Positions 11,789-20,387 of a stretch of DNA of 64,000 nucleotides are shown in pieces. How positions within the stretch are numbered: the stretch's first letter is position 1; each line of letters starts with the position of its first letter. A program made the position numbers and the translations under genes. This stretch comes from Venturia oleaginea (taxonomy: Eukaryota; Ascomycota; Dothideomycetes; Venturiales; Venturiaceae): positions 124,001 through 188,000 of the forward strand of contig JABMLP010000016.1 of NCBI GenBank assembly GCA_013176395.1, written 5' to 3'. Under the pieces are notes generated by a model. It saw nothing but the letters and a program-made list of their open reading frames with translations. It was not told the DNA's origin and did no database searches.

Positions 11789-12663
11789 GTATGGCACTCA
11801 CCCATCTCTTGCTCAGCAACGAGCTTGAAGGATGAAACAAGAATTTACAGGGTATGGCGTCCAAATGGAGTTGTTTCTGGCTTGGAGTGCAGAACCTGGC
11901 AAGGCGCACGGTATCGAATTTCCTATAAGTTTCGAATCCCATTTTTTCTAATCACGGTCTTTGACGATTTGATTCGGCGGGGTAGCTTAGTCTCTCCTTA
12001 TGGATGGTGCTAGTGTGTAAAGGTAGTAAGAAGATCAATCTATTTAAGAATATATGAAAGCCCCTCGAGTGCCAAGATAAGCTGAGTGAGAATTGAATTT
12101 TGAGTAGCTTAAGCCATAAAGAAGACACACGTCTCGGTAACATTATCTGTATACGGCTCGGATACTTTTCGGGTATTGAAATGGCAAGTCGATTCGTCTG
12201 GCAGGTGTCATGCTAATTACGTGATAGTCACATTGCCGAAAACACCACCAGCAACTTTCCTCTCAATTCGATATTGAATGGGGGAGTTTGGGACAATAAC
12301 AGCGCCGCTACTCGCTGTCTCTGTTGGCCACGTTGGGGGAACTCAAAGCGAAGGAAATGGATATCGATTTGATTTGGGTAAAGAGAACTTACTCTACTGC
12401 GCGCGGGGTTGGAAGATGGAGACGTTGGATGATTGCAAGCTTCGTGGAGATGGAGTGTGCAGAGGGTATGCGAGGCATACTTCGCCTTTTTCATAGAGAG
12501 CGTGTATTCAACGACGGTTGCCTGCGTGGATTTAAGCGACTTTCTATTGTCGCTGCTTCTCTTTCACACAAAACTCATCCACCATTCATCACGGTAAGCA
12601 GTATCTTTTGATTACAATCTCAACCACTCATACCAATATTCCAACAGCGGCACCACCTACACG
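11789..12663. other. intergenic, with a likely 5'-UTR intron at its end
   Basis: No gene seen. At 12594-12647 there is a good intron (GTAAGC donor, ACAATCTCAACC, AACAG acceptor) that ends 16 bases before the ATG of the next family member, so it is probably in its 5' untranslated leader. Confidence 0.5.
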
Positions 12664-13056
12664 ATGGCGCCATAGACTTTCATCTCGTTGCCGCGCGAGA
12701 TTCGTCAGGAGATCCTACTTCTGGCCGCGAAGTCTTCGCTCGTCCGCATATGGTACGATAGAAGGGCGCTATGTTTGGTGCCACGTACGAACAGAGAAGC
12801 GTACAAAGCGTACCTGGATTCTCTCCCGCGCAATGGCCAATGGGAGGACGATGATAGCGACACACAAAAGCTACTAGGTGCAATTCAAGAGGTCAACGAG
12901 CAGGCGATCGCCGAAGATCTCGAGTGGGTTGAAAAAACACTCTCCGAAATAATAAAGCAGGGCTTGTGGTACCTGAAGGGCGAAGAGATTATCGACAGGG
13001 AGAACTGCAACCGCCTGATGTGCAAAGGATGTGGTCATCGTGTTTCACCTAACTGA
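12664..13056 (+). pseudogene. LPRELRQ-family small protein, copy 1, stop at codon 4
   Basis: The frame opens ATG GCG CCA TAG ACT TTC ATC TCG TTG, then reads LPREIRQEILLLAAKSSLV and continues to 13056. The neighbouring intact copy at 13348 opens ATG GCG CCA GAA, so the same start is used and codon 4 has become a stop (TAG, 12673-12675). CAG to TAG would explain it. The body is otherwise open: a helical region ending QAIAEDLEWVEKTLSEI, then the family C-terminal signature CKGCGHRVSPN. No other in-frame ATG precedes the motif. An alternative is that CCATAG is a splice acceptor and the real start is upstream, but no upstream exon with an ATG was found. Function unknown. Confidence 0.65.
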
Positions 13057-13347
13057 CGGGGCATGACCTCTATACCTCATTGCACGACTAAGAAGCGTCA
13101 TATGACACTGTCAGTGCTGCATAATGATGTGTACTATCGGTACGAAAAAATAGAAAGCCTCGTCGCTTCGGTCTCTAGAAAGGTTAATGAATTGGAAAAA
13201 GAATTTTAAAAAGAAGTCATGAGCGTGGCCTGAGTACCACATTACTCTTCAAAAATCCAAATCGAGCTGCTTTCCCATACACAACTCGTTGCACAACAAA
13301 AAATCTAGTAGGTCACTAACAATTCAATAGTCAAGGCGATTGCAAAA

Positions 13348-13764
13348 ATGGCGCCAGAAACAATCCTCTCCCTTCCACGCGAACTACGTCAAAATATTCT
13401 GCTGGTCGCTGTCATGTCCTCGGTCGTACGCGAATGGTATCTTACATTCTCTTACAATGGTATCTATGCCGACAACGACCGCGATGACCACATCTTAATC
13501 AACAAGCTGCATAAACTGAGGGAAGCAATTATTTCAGCCGATTTGGGATATTTGGAGGAAAAGATGCTTGAAAGGGGGACGAGTAATGTGGTCAGTCGAC
13601 GTGGAATTTGGAAGGAGGTGGGGAGTGAGTATGATGGTGTTTGTGAGATGATTCGTGGAAAGGCATTGAATGAGGATGATGAGCTTATTCCGATTGAAGT
13701 AGAGACTGTGAGAAAGAGGAAGAAGGTTCGTATGGGGTGCGAGATGCATGTTCCTCCATATTGA
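13348..13764 (+). CDS. LPRELRQ-family small protein, copy 2
   Basis: Intronless, 138 residues, ATG in a good context (GCAAAAATGG). It carries the family signature near the N-terminus (LSLPRELRQNILLVAVMSS), a predicted helical middle (LREAIISADLGYLEEKML) and a short C-terminal signature MGCEMHVPPY. No signal peptide or membrane segment is visible. The motif resembles the Leu-Pro-x-Glu-hydrophobic-Arg start of fungal F-box-like and 2EXR proteins, but the rest does not match those families, so I assign no function. It lies 291 bases downstream of copy 1 on the same strand and shares its first nine coding bases, which points to tandem duplication. Confidence 0.7.
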   Translation: MAPETILSLPRELRQNILLVAVMSSVVREWYLTFSYNGIYADNDRDDHILINKLHKLREAIISADLGYLEEKMLERGTSNVVSRRGIWKEVGSEYDGVCEMIRGKALNEDDELIPIEVETVRKRKKVRMGCEMHVPPY

Positions 13765-13923
13765 GTAGCGGCGTAGCAAGCGCCTCTTGCAGAGTTTGGT
13801 TTTGCGCTGTCATTTTCGGCCTTGCGAAGGAAATTCAGAAATCCTGGCTACGGACTGGACCTTTAAATGACTTTTACTCACTCCCGCAATTCTCTGCTAG
13901 AAGGAAGGCAGCCCATCCACGCC

Positions 13924-14461
13924 CTACGTGCCGCAGTAAGGTGAAACATGATGCACACACCCCACACAACTCCATAATCCGCGACAAAGCATGCACCCTT
14001 CCAGATTTCCCGTCACGTCCCGCCGAACCCACCAATTCCCACGCTTTATACTCAGTGTATCCTCTGATTTTAGCAGCACCCAGTACATATCCTCGACGAT
14101 ATCCCGCTCATCGAGCATCTTCAGCGTAGCGATCATTTTGCAAGCGGCATAGTTGATGTCGTCCCAGAATCCACTAATCACTCTCCCTCGTGCGACTTGT
14201 GACAGGCTATATCGACGGATCATGGAGCCTTCCACGGCCATGAGGAGGATGCTTTGACGGAGTTCTCGAGGTAGGGAGAGGAAGGTCAATCGAGGGACTG
14301 CAGAGAGTGATTTGGTTGACTCGATGTGGGTTCTAATTGGCAATGGTCAGCACAGGGCGCTCCTAGGTTTGTGAAACTCACTCAGCGACGGCTAAAGTAA
14401 AGTCAAAAGCTCGAGTCGTCTCATGCTCTTCGCCAGTGAAATGAAATGCGATGGGAGCCAT
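13924..14461 (-). CDS. LPRELRQ-family small protein, copy 3
   Basis: Two exons, 14382-14461 and 13924-14332, give 162 residues. The intron (14333-14381) has GTGAGT and CAATTAG ends and a branch-like GCTGACC, and the frame is continuous across it. The N-terminus is MAPIAFHFTGEEHE, then LTFLSLPRELRQSILLMAVE, a middle with DERDIVEDMYWVLLK, and a cysteine/histidine-rich end CRGLWSCVGCVHHVSPYCGT. The short first exon followed by an intron just upstream of the signature is shared with copies 5 and 7 and with the copy at 39.2 kb. The gene converges on copy 2 (159 bases between stops). Function unknown. Confidence 0.7.
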
Positions 14462-14806
14462 TGCGAACGCAAGAAAATTTCTAGTATTATTCAATTGGCT
14501 TGGCTTGGCCCGCGTTTGTGGTTGATGGTACTCGCTATGCGATATGAAGTTGTCGTGGCGAAGTTGTTGTGGTTGAGGAAGATTGGATTGTTCACTATCA
14601 GTATTGGTGAGTGGAACCTTCCAATTTGAGACTTAATAGTCTGTCTCTAAACCAATCTCAAAACTGCAACTGAAATGAACGAGGTCTCCTGAATTGCCAG
14701 AATATTAGCTCATGTTAGCCTACCGCGCGCTCGTTATCCCTTCTATTGGCACTTCCATCTCGTCCACTCGTCCGCTCGATCTCCACACCCTGACCAAGTG
14801 AACCTT

Positions 14807-15226
14807 TCACGACGGCTGTACGTGAATGAAATAGCCCTCACACTCTCCAAACCCAACTCGTGCTCTAGATCCAGTCAACTCGAGCTCATCCCAATCATGC
14901 ATCGAATCCCCATTGCTAGGGCCTCTTGTTTTGGTCCAACGGTCTTGAGCACACTCCAAGTCTTGCAGCAACATAGGCTTCGCAGCTCTTATCGAGTCTT
15001 GTATGTCATAGACCGCTACCATTGAGCGATACCAAAAGTCTTCGCGCTCACATTTTCGGGCACCGTTGTCGTCGTGGTAGCTAACGCACCAACCCGTGTA
15101 ACGCCAGATGTAGGTATAAGATTGCTGGAGGGCATCGAGGATGATGGCTTGATGAAGTTCACTTGGGAGGGAGATGAAGCTCGTTCGTGGTTTGACCAAC
15201 TCGGGTGTGCGCTTTGCCGAATCCAT
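14807..15226 (-). CDS. LPRELRQ-family small protein, copy 4
   Basis: 139 residues from the ATG at 15226 (MDSAKRTPELVKPRTSFISL). The signature is diverged: SLPSELHQAIILDALQQSYT. The middle contains DSIRAAKPMLLQDLECAQDRW and the end is GECEGYFIHVQPS. Copy 5 is its closest relative (shared IILDALQQSYT and HVQPS ends). Upstream there is a plausible intron (about 15257-15326, GTGAGT to AACAG) but no ATG was found in frame with exon 2 in the exon before it, so I treat it as a 5'-leader intron and start inside the second exon. Function unknown. Confidence 0.6.
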   Translation of the reverse strand: MDSAKRTPELVKPRTSFISLPSELHQAIILDALQQSYTYIWRYTGWCVSYHDDNGARKCEREDFWYRSMVAVYDIQDSIRAAKPMLLQDLECAQDRWTKTRGPSNGDSMHDWDELELTGSRARVGFGECEGYFIHVQPS

Positions 15227-15618
15227 CGGTGAGGTCGATTGAGACGAGGCGCCGTACCTGTTCTTTACCAGAGTCAATTGATTAGCTTCAGTCGGCTTGC
15301 GGCTATCTTCGGTGTACTCACTGTGGCTTTCTCGCGATCGTTGATGCTTTGTTGAATGGTTTGTTGCTGAGGTTTGGTCTGAGTGTTGCTGTTGTTTCTG
15401 CTAGGTTTTGGATCAAGGTTACAACATGACTGTTTCCTGTGTTGAGAGCTACGGAATCCAAAGCCACCTCGTATATTGCTAAGCATCAGACTTAAGTACC
15501 GTGCCCCATACACAGCTCTCCATTGCATTTTCCACCCTTCTGACTTCCACTATGTGCTTCTAGTAATGTACATCAACAGGAAAGTGGATGACTGTGTACT
15601 CTGCGTGCCTGCATCCTA

Positions 15619-16139
15619 TCACGATGGTTGAACGTGGTGAGCGCATCCATGACAAGAAGATAATTCCAGCGCCGTGCAGAAGTTAGGCCTGCTCGCGTCC
15701 CAGTCGTACGCCCAGTCTCCAATACATGTGCCTCTCATTCTAATCCACCGGACATAGGCCCAAAAGACATCGTCCTTAAGCCCTGGTTCTTCTTCTTTTA
15801 TTGCGTCTCCCATCTCCTCAACAGTCACTGAGGTTTGGAACCAAATGCCCGCACGTTTCCCCCTCATTGAATTCCCAGCACCATCGACATGGGTATACGT
15901 AACGTGCCATCTGAATGTATACGACTGTTGAAGAGCATCGAGAATGATTGATTGACGGAGTTCGCGTGGCAGAGAGAGAAACGTCATTGATGGAGTGGTG
16001 TGCTTCGCTTTCTTGATCGATGGCGCTTGACTTCCTTGCGGATCTCTGGACAAATTGGTCAGTCATGGGATCGACTTCCCATCACAATAATGTAATCATC
16101 CACCAGGACTTACTCGGAACGATCTTGTTTGCGCTTCAT
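15619..16139 (-). CDS. LPRELRQ-family small protein, copy 5
   Basis: Two exons, 16114-16139 (MKRKQDRSE) and 15619-16045, 150 residues, joined by a 68-nt intron with GTAAGT and GTCCAG ends and an ATGACTGACC branch-like site. After a lysine-rich N-terminus comes TFLSLPRELRQSIILDALQQ, then SYTFRWHVTYTHVDG, a helical EEMGDAIKEEEPGLKDDVFW and the C-terminal signature SSCHGCAHHVQPS. The basic start (KRKQ, KKAK) could be nuclear-targeting but this is only a suggestion. It is the clearest example of the family layout: short basic exon, LPRELRQ helix, variable middle, Cys-x-Gly-Cys-x-His-His end. Confidence 0.7.
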
Positions 16140-16204
16140 GCTGCATTCGTTTCGGCCACGTATTGTATGATGATGAAGTGAAGCTTGAAACCCTCGAAAA
16201 TACC

Positions 16205-16628
16205 AACCAAACCTTCAGCATATCCACGCACATGACTCCCACAACCACGCCAAATCTCAACAGCCATCCGGGAAGAGAAGTGGTTCCTCACTCCCCTCCA
16301 CAAATCCCCCTTCAAACATTCCTTTCTGATACTTCTCTCTCACCCAAACAAGATCCCCCTCCAGCCTTGAAAGCATTTTTGCAAACGTATCTATCAACTC
16401 ATCGGCTGGACTGGTATGTACCTAGTAGCATCGACCAGCGCAAAACCGGCCAGTGCCGCCAACAGTTTCGGCCTCAAATCTATGTTCCTTAGTCCAATAT
16501 AACTCGATGCTATTCCTGACGGCATCCAGGAGGATTTGCTAGCGGAGCTCGAGCAGGAGAGAGAATAAGTTGGTTGGATCCTGAACAGGCTGTTGCGGAC
16601 GGTCTTGGTTTGAATCTGAAGAAGCCAT
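16205..16628 (-). pseudogene. LPRELRQ-family small protein, copy 6, degraded
   Basis: From the ATG at 16628 (MASSDSNQDRPQQ) the frame reads NLFSLLLELR, then a TAG exactly at the conserved glutamine of LRQ, then QILLDAVRNSIELYW. CAG to TAG would explain the stop. The rest of the family protein is still visible but in shifted frames: FAKMLSRLEGDLVWVREKY matches the helical middle and RGCGSHVRGY matches the Cys/His end. So it carries one nonsense codon and at least two frame shifts. It sits between intact copies 5 and 7, in the same orientation. Confidence 0.65.
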
Positions 16629-16641
16629 GGGGACTACTCAC

Positions 16642-16685
16642 TTTTTTCTTTTTTTTCTTTTTTTGTTGGGGGGGGGGGGGGGGGG
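16642..16685. repeat. oligo-T tract followed by an 18-G run
   Basis: A T-rich tract with single interruptions (16642-16667) runs directly into 18 consecutive G residues (16668-16685). It lies 13 bases beyond the start codon of degraded copy 6. It is a likely site of replication slippage and also a likely sequencing weak spot. Confidence 0.9.
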
Positions 16686-17059
16686 TGAGTAGAGCTATTT
16701 GGGTGGTGTCAAAGAACGTTATGATGGGCTGTAGGATAGTGAGGGAAGAAGACCTCAAATTGGAATGTCCTGCCATACTTCCCAATGATTATCTAACATA
16801 ATTTCGTCCTCTACTTGCCCGCGAATGTCATTTAATGTCAATGAATCCGTCTTCGCTGCTTCTCCTACACGTCTGGAACAAATGTCGAATTCTTATCCTT
16901 CGGACTGATGTGTTTCTGTTCTAATTGCCAGGATTTCATCGATAACGTTCCAGACTCCGTTGTGTGCTTTGTCCAATTTCAAGTACTCATAGTGGAATCG
17001 AATCGACGACCCCGGACCCGTTCACGCCCTTGTAATAATCATGTCCCGTTCCTGTCAGC

Positions 17060-17617
17060 TCACTGCTTTTCTTTATATCTGATCACCCACCTCTTCCACG
17101 CCCTCAAGCTCCGCTCCTCAGTGCTGCGAGGTCTCACACCGTACAGATGCTTGTACCTCGCATGCGCCCATTTCTTCTCAAGCCAATCAACATCCGCAAG
17201 GACACTTCCACGTTCGGGTTCAGCCACATTCTTGACTGAACTCTCCAATCGATTTATCATGCAATATACTTGTCGGGGATAACATTTTGGCAATGTGTCG
17301 AGAAGAATCTGTTGTCGAAGCTCGCGAGGGAGCGTAAGAAAGGACGTGCGGGCCATGATCATGGTCTGTGACGCTTTGGGATGTGGAGCTCGGGGTTTCG
17401 TGATGAGAGCACGTTTCTTGGGAGCTTCCAAGATAGAGATTGGGTCGACAGATGACATGGAGCCTTTGCGTTGGGCAACGGTGGTGCTGCGGAGACGAGT
17501 TTTGGTGAATAGGGTACTGGTGAATGGGCATTAGTATCTGCTGTTCTAAAGAGCATTCACATCTTACCAAGGATCATCATCGCGATTCGCGTCTGCTTTA
17601 GCTTTTGCGCGAGCCAT
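17060..17617 (-). CDS. LPRELRQ-family small protein, copy 7
   Basis: Two exons, 17568-17617 (MARAKAKADANRDDDP) and 17060-17516, 168 residues. The intron of 51 nt has GTAAGA and CACCAG ends. The basic N-terminal extension (KKRALITKPRAPHPKAS) precedes SFLTLPRELRQQILLDTLPK. The middle has LADVDWLEKKWAHARYKH, which matches the helical block of the other copies, but the Cys/His C-terminal signature is absent; the protein ends WVIRYKEKQ. Either this copy lost that end or it belongs to a subgroup with the copy at 39.2 kb, which also lacks it. Confidence 0.65.
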
Positions 17618-17873
17618 CTTGGTGTAAGTTTCAGGGTTGAGGGCCGCAGTGGGTAATATTTATCATGAAGAAGAGGGACTGGGTGTTTAGTCCGTGCATT
17701 ACAACACCGGTTCTGTTGTTAACACGTTCGGGGACATTTTACCTGCAGGATGTGTGCCAAAAGACTCCAATCCCGAAGTGAGTAGGCTGCACCGGTGTTA
17801 GAAGCAAGAATCCAAAAACTTCAAGCTGGGGTATCATTGCTGCTTTCTAGATATCGGACTGCCTGTCCAATCG

Positions 17874-19209
17874 TCATGACGAATACTGGACCTCGAGTCC
17901 TATGCCTCTGAATATTTGTTCCCTCCTCTTAAGGTCAAGGCTTGTTCCCACGGAGAACAACAGCTCCTTAAATCTGCCTTCCCAAAGTAATCCTATCCGC
18001 CAATCTTGGTCAACTCTTGCTTTGAGCACCCCCGCTACATCCTCGTCCTCTTTTCTCAATGTTCTGTTGAATCTCGGAGCGGCTATGGCGGATCCCGTGG
18101 TGAGAATCGTGGCGAAACCCTCGCTCTTCTTTTCGTTCCACGAGTCTTGCGCCATTCGTTTCCTGGCCCATTCCAGTTCCTTGTCCGGTCTCCGCATTCG
18201 CCATAATTCAAGGCCTACCAATATACCACTTTCGTAGCTATAGAAGTTGAAATCAAACCTCGACGAGAATGCAAGATGTGGTCCAGCTTTCACCGAGTAT
18301 GTGCTGCACAAATTTCCCATCAATGGATTGAGGGTCAAAGTCATGGTGTACGGAAACGACGTATGCGCCGGAAGAGTGGTAAATCGGAGTCCAGTCGAAA
18401 GGCCAAAGGATTTGTTTAGAAGACCATAGTAGAGCTCTGCGCCGGCTGAGAACAAACCAGCAGAAGGTAGCGTCGGAGACGAGTATGATTCCTCAAGCGT
18501 CTCTTCCACAGAGGGAGGCACTACATCACTCTGTTTCCGTGGATCAGGTCCGAAGTTGTACAGTCCACGTACTCCAAACAATGCAGAGTCGGTACTGTAT
18601 AGATATTCTGTGCTATATTTGCCATGATCGTTCTGGACAAGTCCCAGTATTGAGCCACCGTTTGGAAGTGTAGCATCAGAGACAGCACTGACTTTCAGCA
18701 CTCTTGTTGGGCTCATGCGACGCAAGTATAACGCCTCAAGTGCATTTCGCGGAAGGTATAGTCGTCCATAGAGAAGAGTATGGCGCGTGTCGACTCGCTT
18801 CCCACCCTGCCATTCCTCCCACCACCATGGTTCATCCGGAGCGCGAACGGGCGAAAGATGTCTGTATCCTCGAACGAGATCGTAAAGATCTAGCGCAGGA
18901 GTCTTGGAAGGAATGTGGAGCGGGAGCGACGAGTAGAGGTACGAGATGGATCCATCAACGAGACCTGTGGTGGAGAGCGTATACGAGGTTGCAAGTTTGG
19001 GTGATGGGAGGGAAGAGACGTGTAATCGGAGGCCTCTAGGAGTATGGAAGTCGAGCAGGGCTGATTGTTGTTAATGGTGAGTGTAGAGGAATGTGGAGGC
19101 TGGGTGAGATACATTGAGCTGTGCCCGTGAGCTTAGAGTATGAATTATCTTGATTCCATTGCGATGCTATCGAGAAGGCCTCCTGGATGTAGTCCATAAA
19201 GGTCAACAT
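17874..19209 (-). CDS. mdm10: mitochondrial distribution and morphology protein 10
   Basis: Two exons, 19113-19209 and 17874-19060, give 427 residues. The N-terminus [20 protein letters not shown] and the following [37 protein letters not shown] and [20 protein letters not shown] are highly characteristic of Mdm10. This is a beta-barrel of the mitochondrial outer membrane, part of the ERMES ER-mitochondria tether (with Mmm1, Mdm12, Mdm34) and also of the SAM assembly complex. No cleaved presequence is expected. The 52-nt intron has GTATCT and AATCAG ends. The C-terminus ends with a beta-signal-like hydrophobic stretch ([10 protein letters not shown]). Length fits filamentous-fungal homologues. 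Divergent from mrt4. Confidence 0.95.
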
Positions 19210-19418
19210 GTCTCCAATTCATCATGAGCTTGTGGTGAAGACGAGCTACAGATGTTTGATACTGTCTTTGACGGTCTGGTCGGTCTAATTTGGCAACTCT
19301 AACCGGTGGTTCGAGAAAAGTTTCCTGACCAGTCTGCTAAGAAAATAATTCTTCTGAGAGAAGCACGATAACAACGACAACCTCCTCCATACAAAATCAC
19401 CATACAAATCCAGTCGCC
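19210..19418. promoter_or_regulatory. bidirectional promoter between mdm10 and mrt4
   Basis: Only 209 bases separate the two start codons, so both leaders and promoters must share this segment. No TATA box is evident, as expected for housekeeping genes. Confidence 0.6.
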
Positions 19419-20387
19419 ATGCCCAAATCAAAGCGCGCCAAGGTCGTTCACCTCACCCAGGTTGACAAGAAGGACAAAGCCCACCGTCAAAAGATCTTCG
19501 CCGATGTGCAAGAAGCCGCCTCGGCATTTCCATACATTTATGTCTTCTCGATTGAGAACATGCGCAATTCATGCCTGAAGGAAGTGAGGACTGAGTTCTC
19601 GGATAGCAGGTAAGAAAGAAAAGTCTAGCGATTTTGGGGAGAGAAGGGGATATAATGCTATGCGACGCGTTTTAAGAGTCTCCCAGTTCAAGAGAAGGAT
19701 GGATGTACGAACTCTGGCAGTCGTGCTGCAAGTCTTACAATAAGACTCGATTCAAATCGTCTTGCATACTATGAGCTGAAAAAGAGCAGGGAGATAATCG
19801 CTTCGCATTCTGTCTCGGGAAAGAAATACGATCGTAAAGCTAATACTCTCACCACCAGACTCTTCTTCGCCAAAACCAAGATCATGGCCAAAGCCCTCGG
19901 TCTCGACGAAGCCTCAGAACACCTTCCAGGCCTCTCAAAACTAACGCCGTACCTGAAAGGCGAAGCAGGCATCCTCTGCACCCCGCGCACACCCTCAGAA
20001 GTCCAATCCTTCTTTTCAACCTATTCACATACCGATTTCCCTCGCTCAAATACTGTCGCCGCATATACATTCACAGTTCCAAAGGGTATCGTGTATTCGA
20101 GAGGTGGTGAGATACCAGCAGAGGAGGATACGAAGGTTGCACATTCAGTCGAGCCACAACTGAGGAAATGTGGAATGCCAACGAGGTTGGACAAGGGAAC
20201 TGTTATGTTGGATGTTGACTATACCGTTTGCGAGGAGGGCAAGACGCTGAATTCACACCAGACCGCACTACTGAAGGCATTTGGTGTCGCAATGGCCGAG
20301 TTCAAAGTCACAACGTTAGCGTACTGGCACAGCGAGACTGGTGAGGTGACGAAGTGCGACGAGGAAAAGATGGAGACGGATCTTTGA
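19419..20387 (+). CDS. mrt4: ribosome assembly factor Mrt4
   Basis: Two exons, 19419-19609 and 19859-20387, give 239 residues across a long 249-nt intron (GTAAGA to ACCAG). The start MPKSKRAKVVHLTQVDKKDK and the blocks FPYIYVFSIENMRN, FFAKTKIMAKALGLD and LRKCGMPTRLDKG identify Mrt4. It is a paralogue of the stalk protein P0 (uL10): it occupies the P0 site on pre-60S particles in the nucleolus and is later exchanged for P0 with the help of Yvh1. As expected it lacks the long P0 C-terminal tail and ends in a short acidic sequence, EEKMETDL. Length is normal for the family. Confidence 0.95.
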
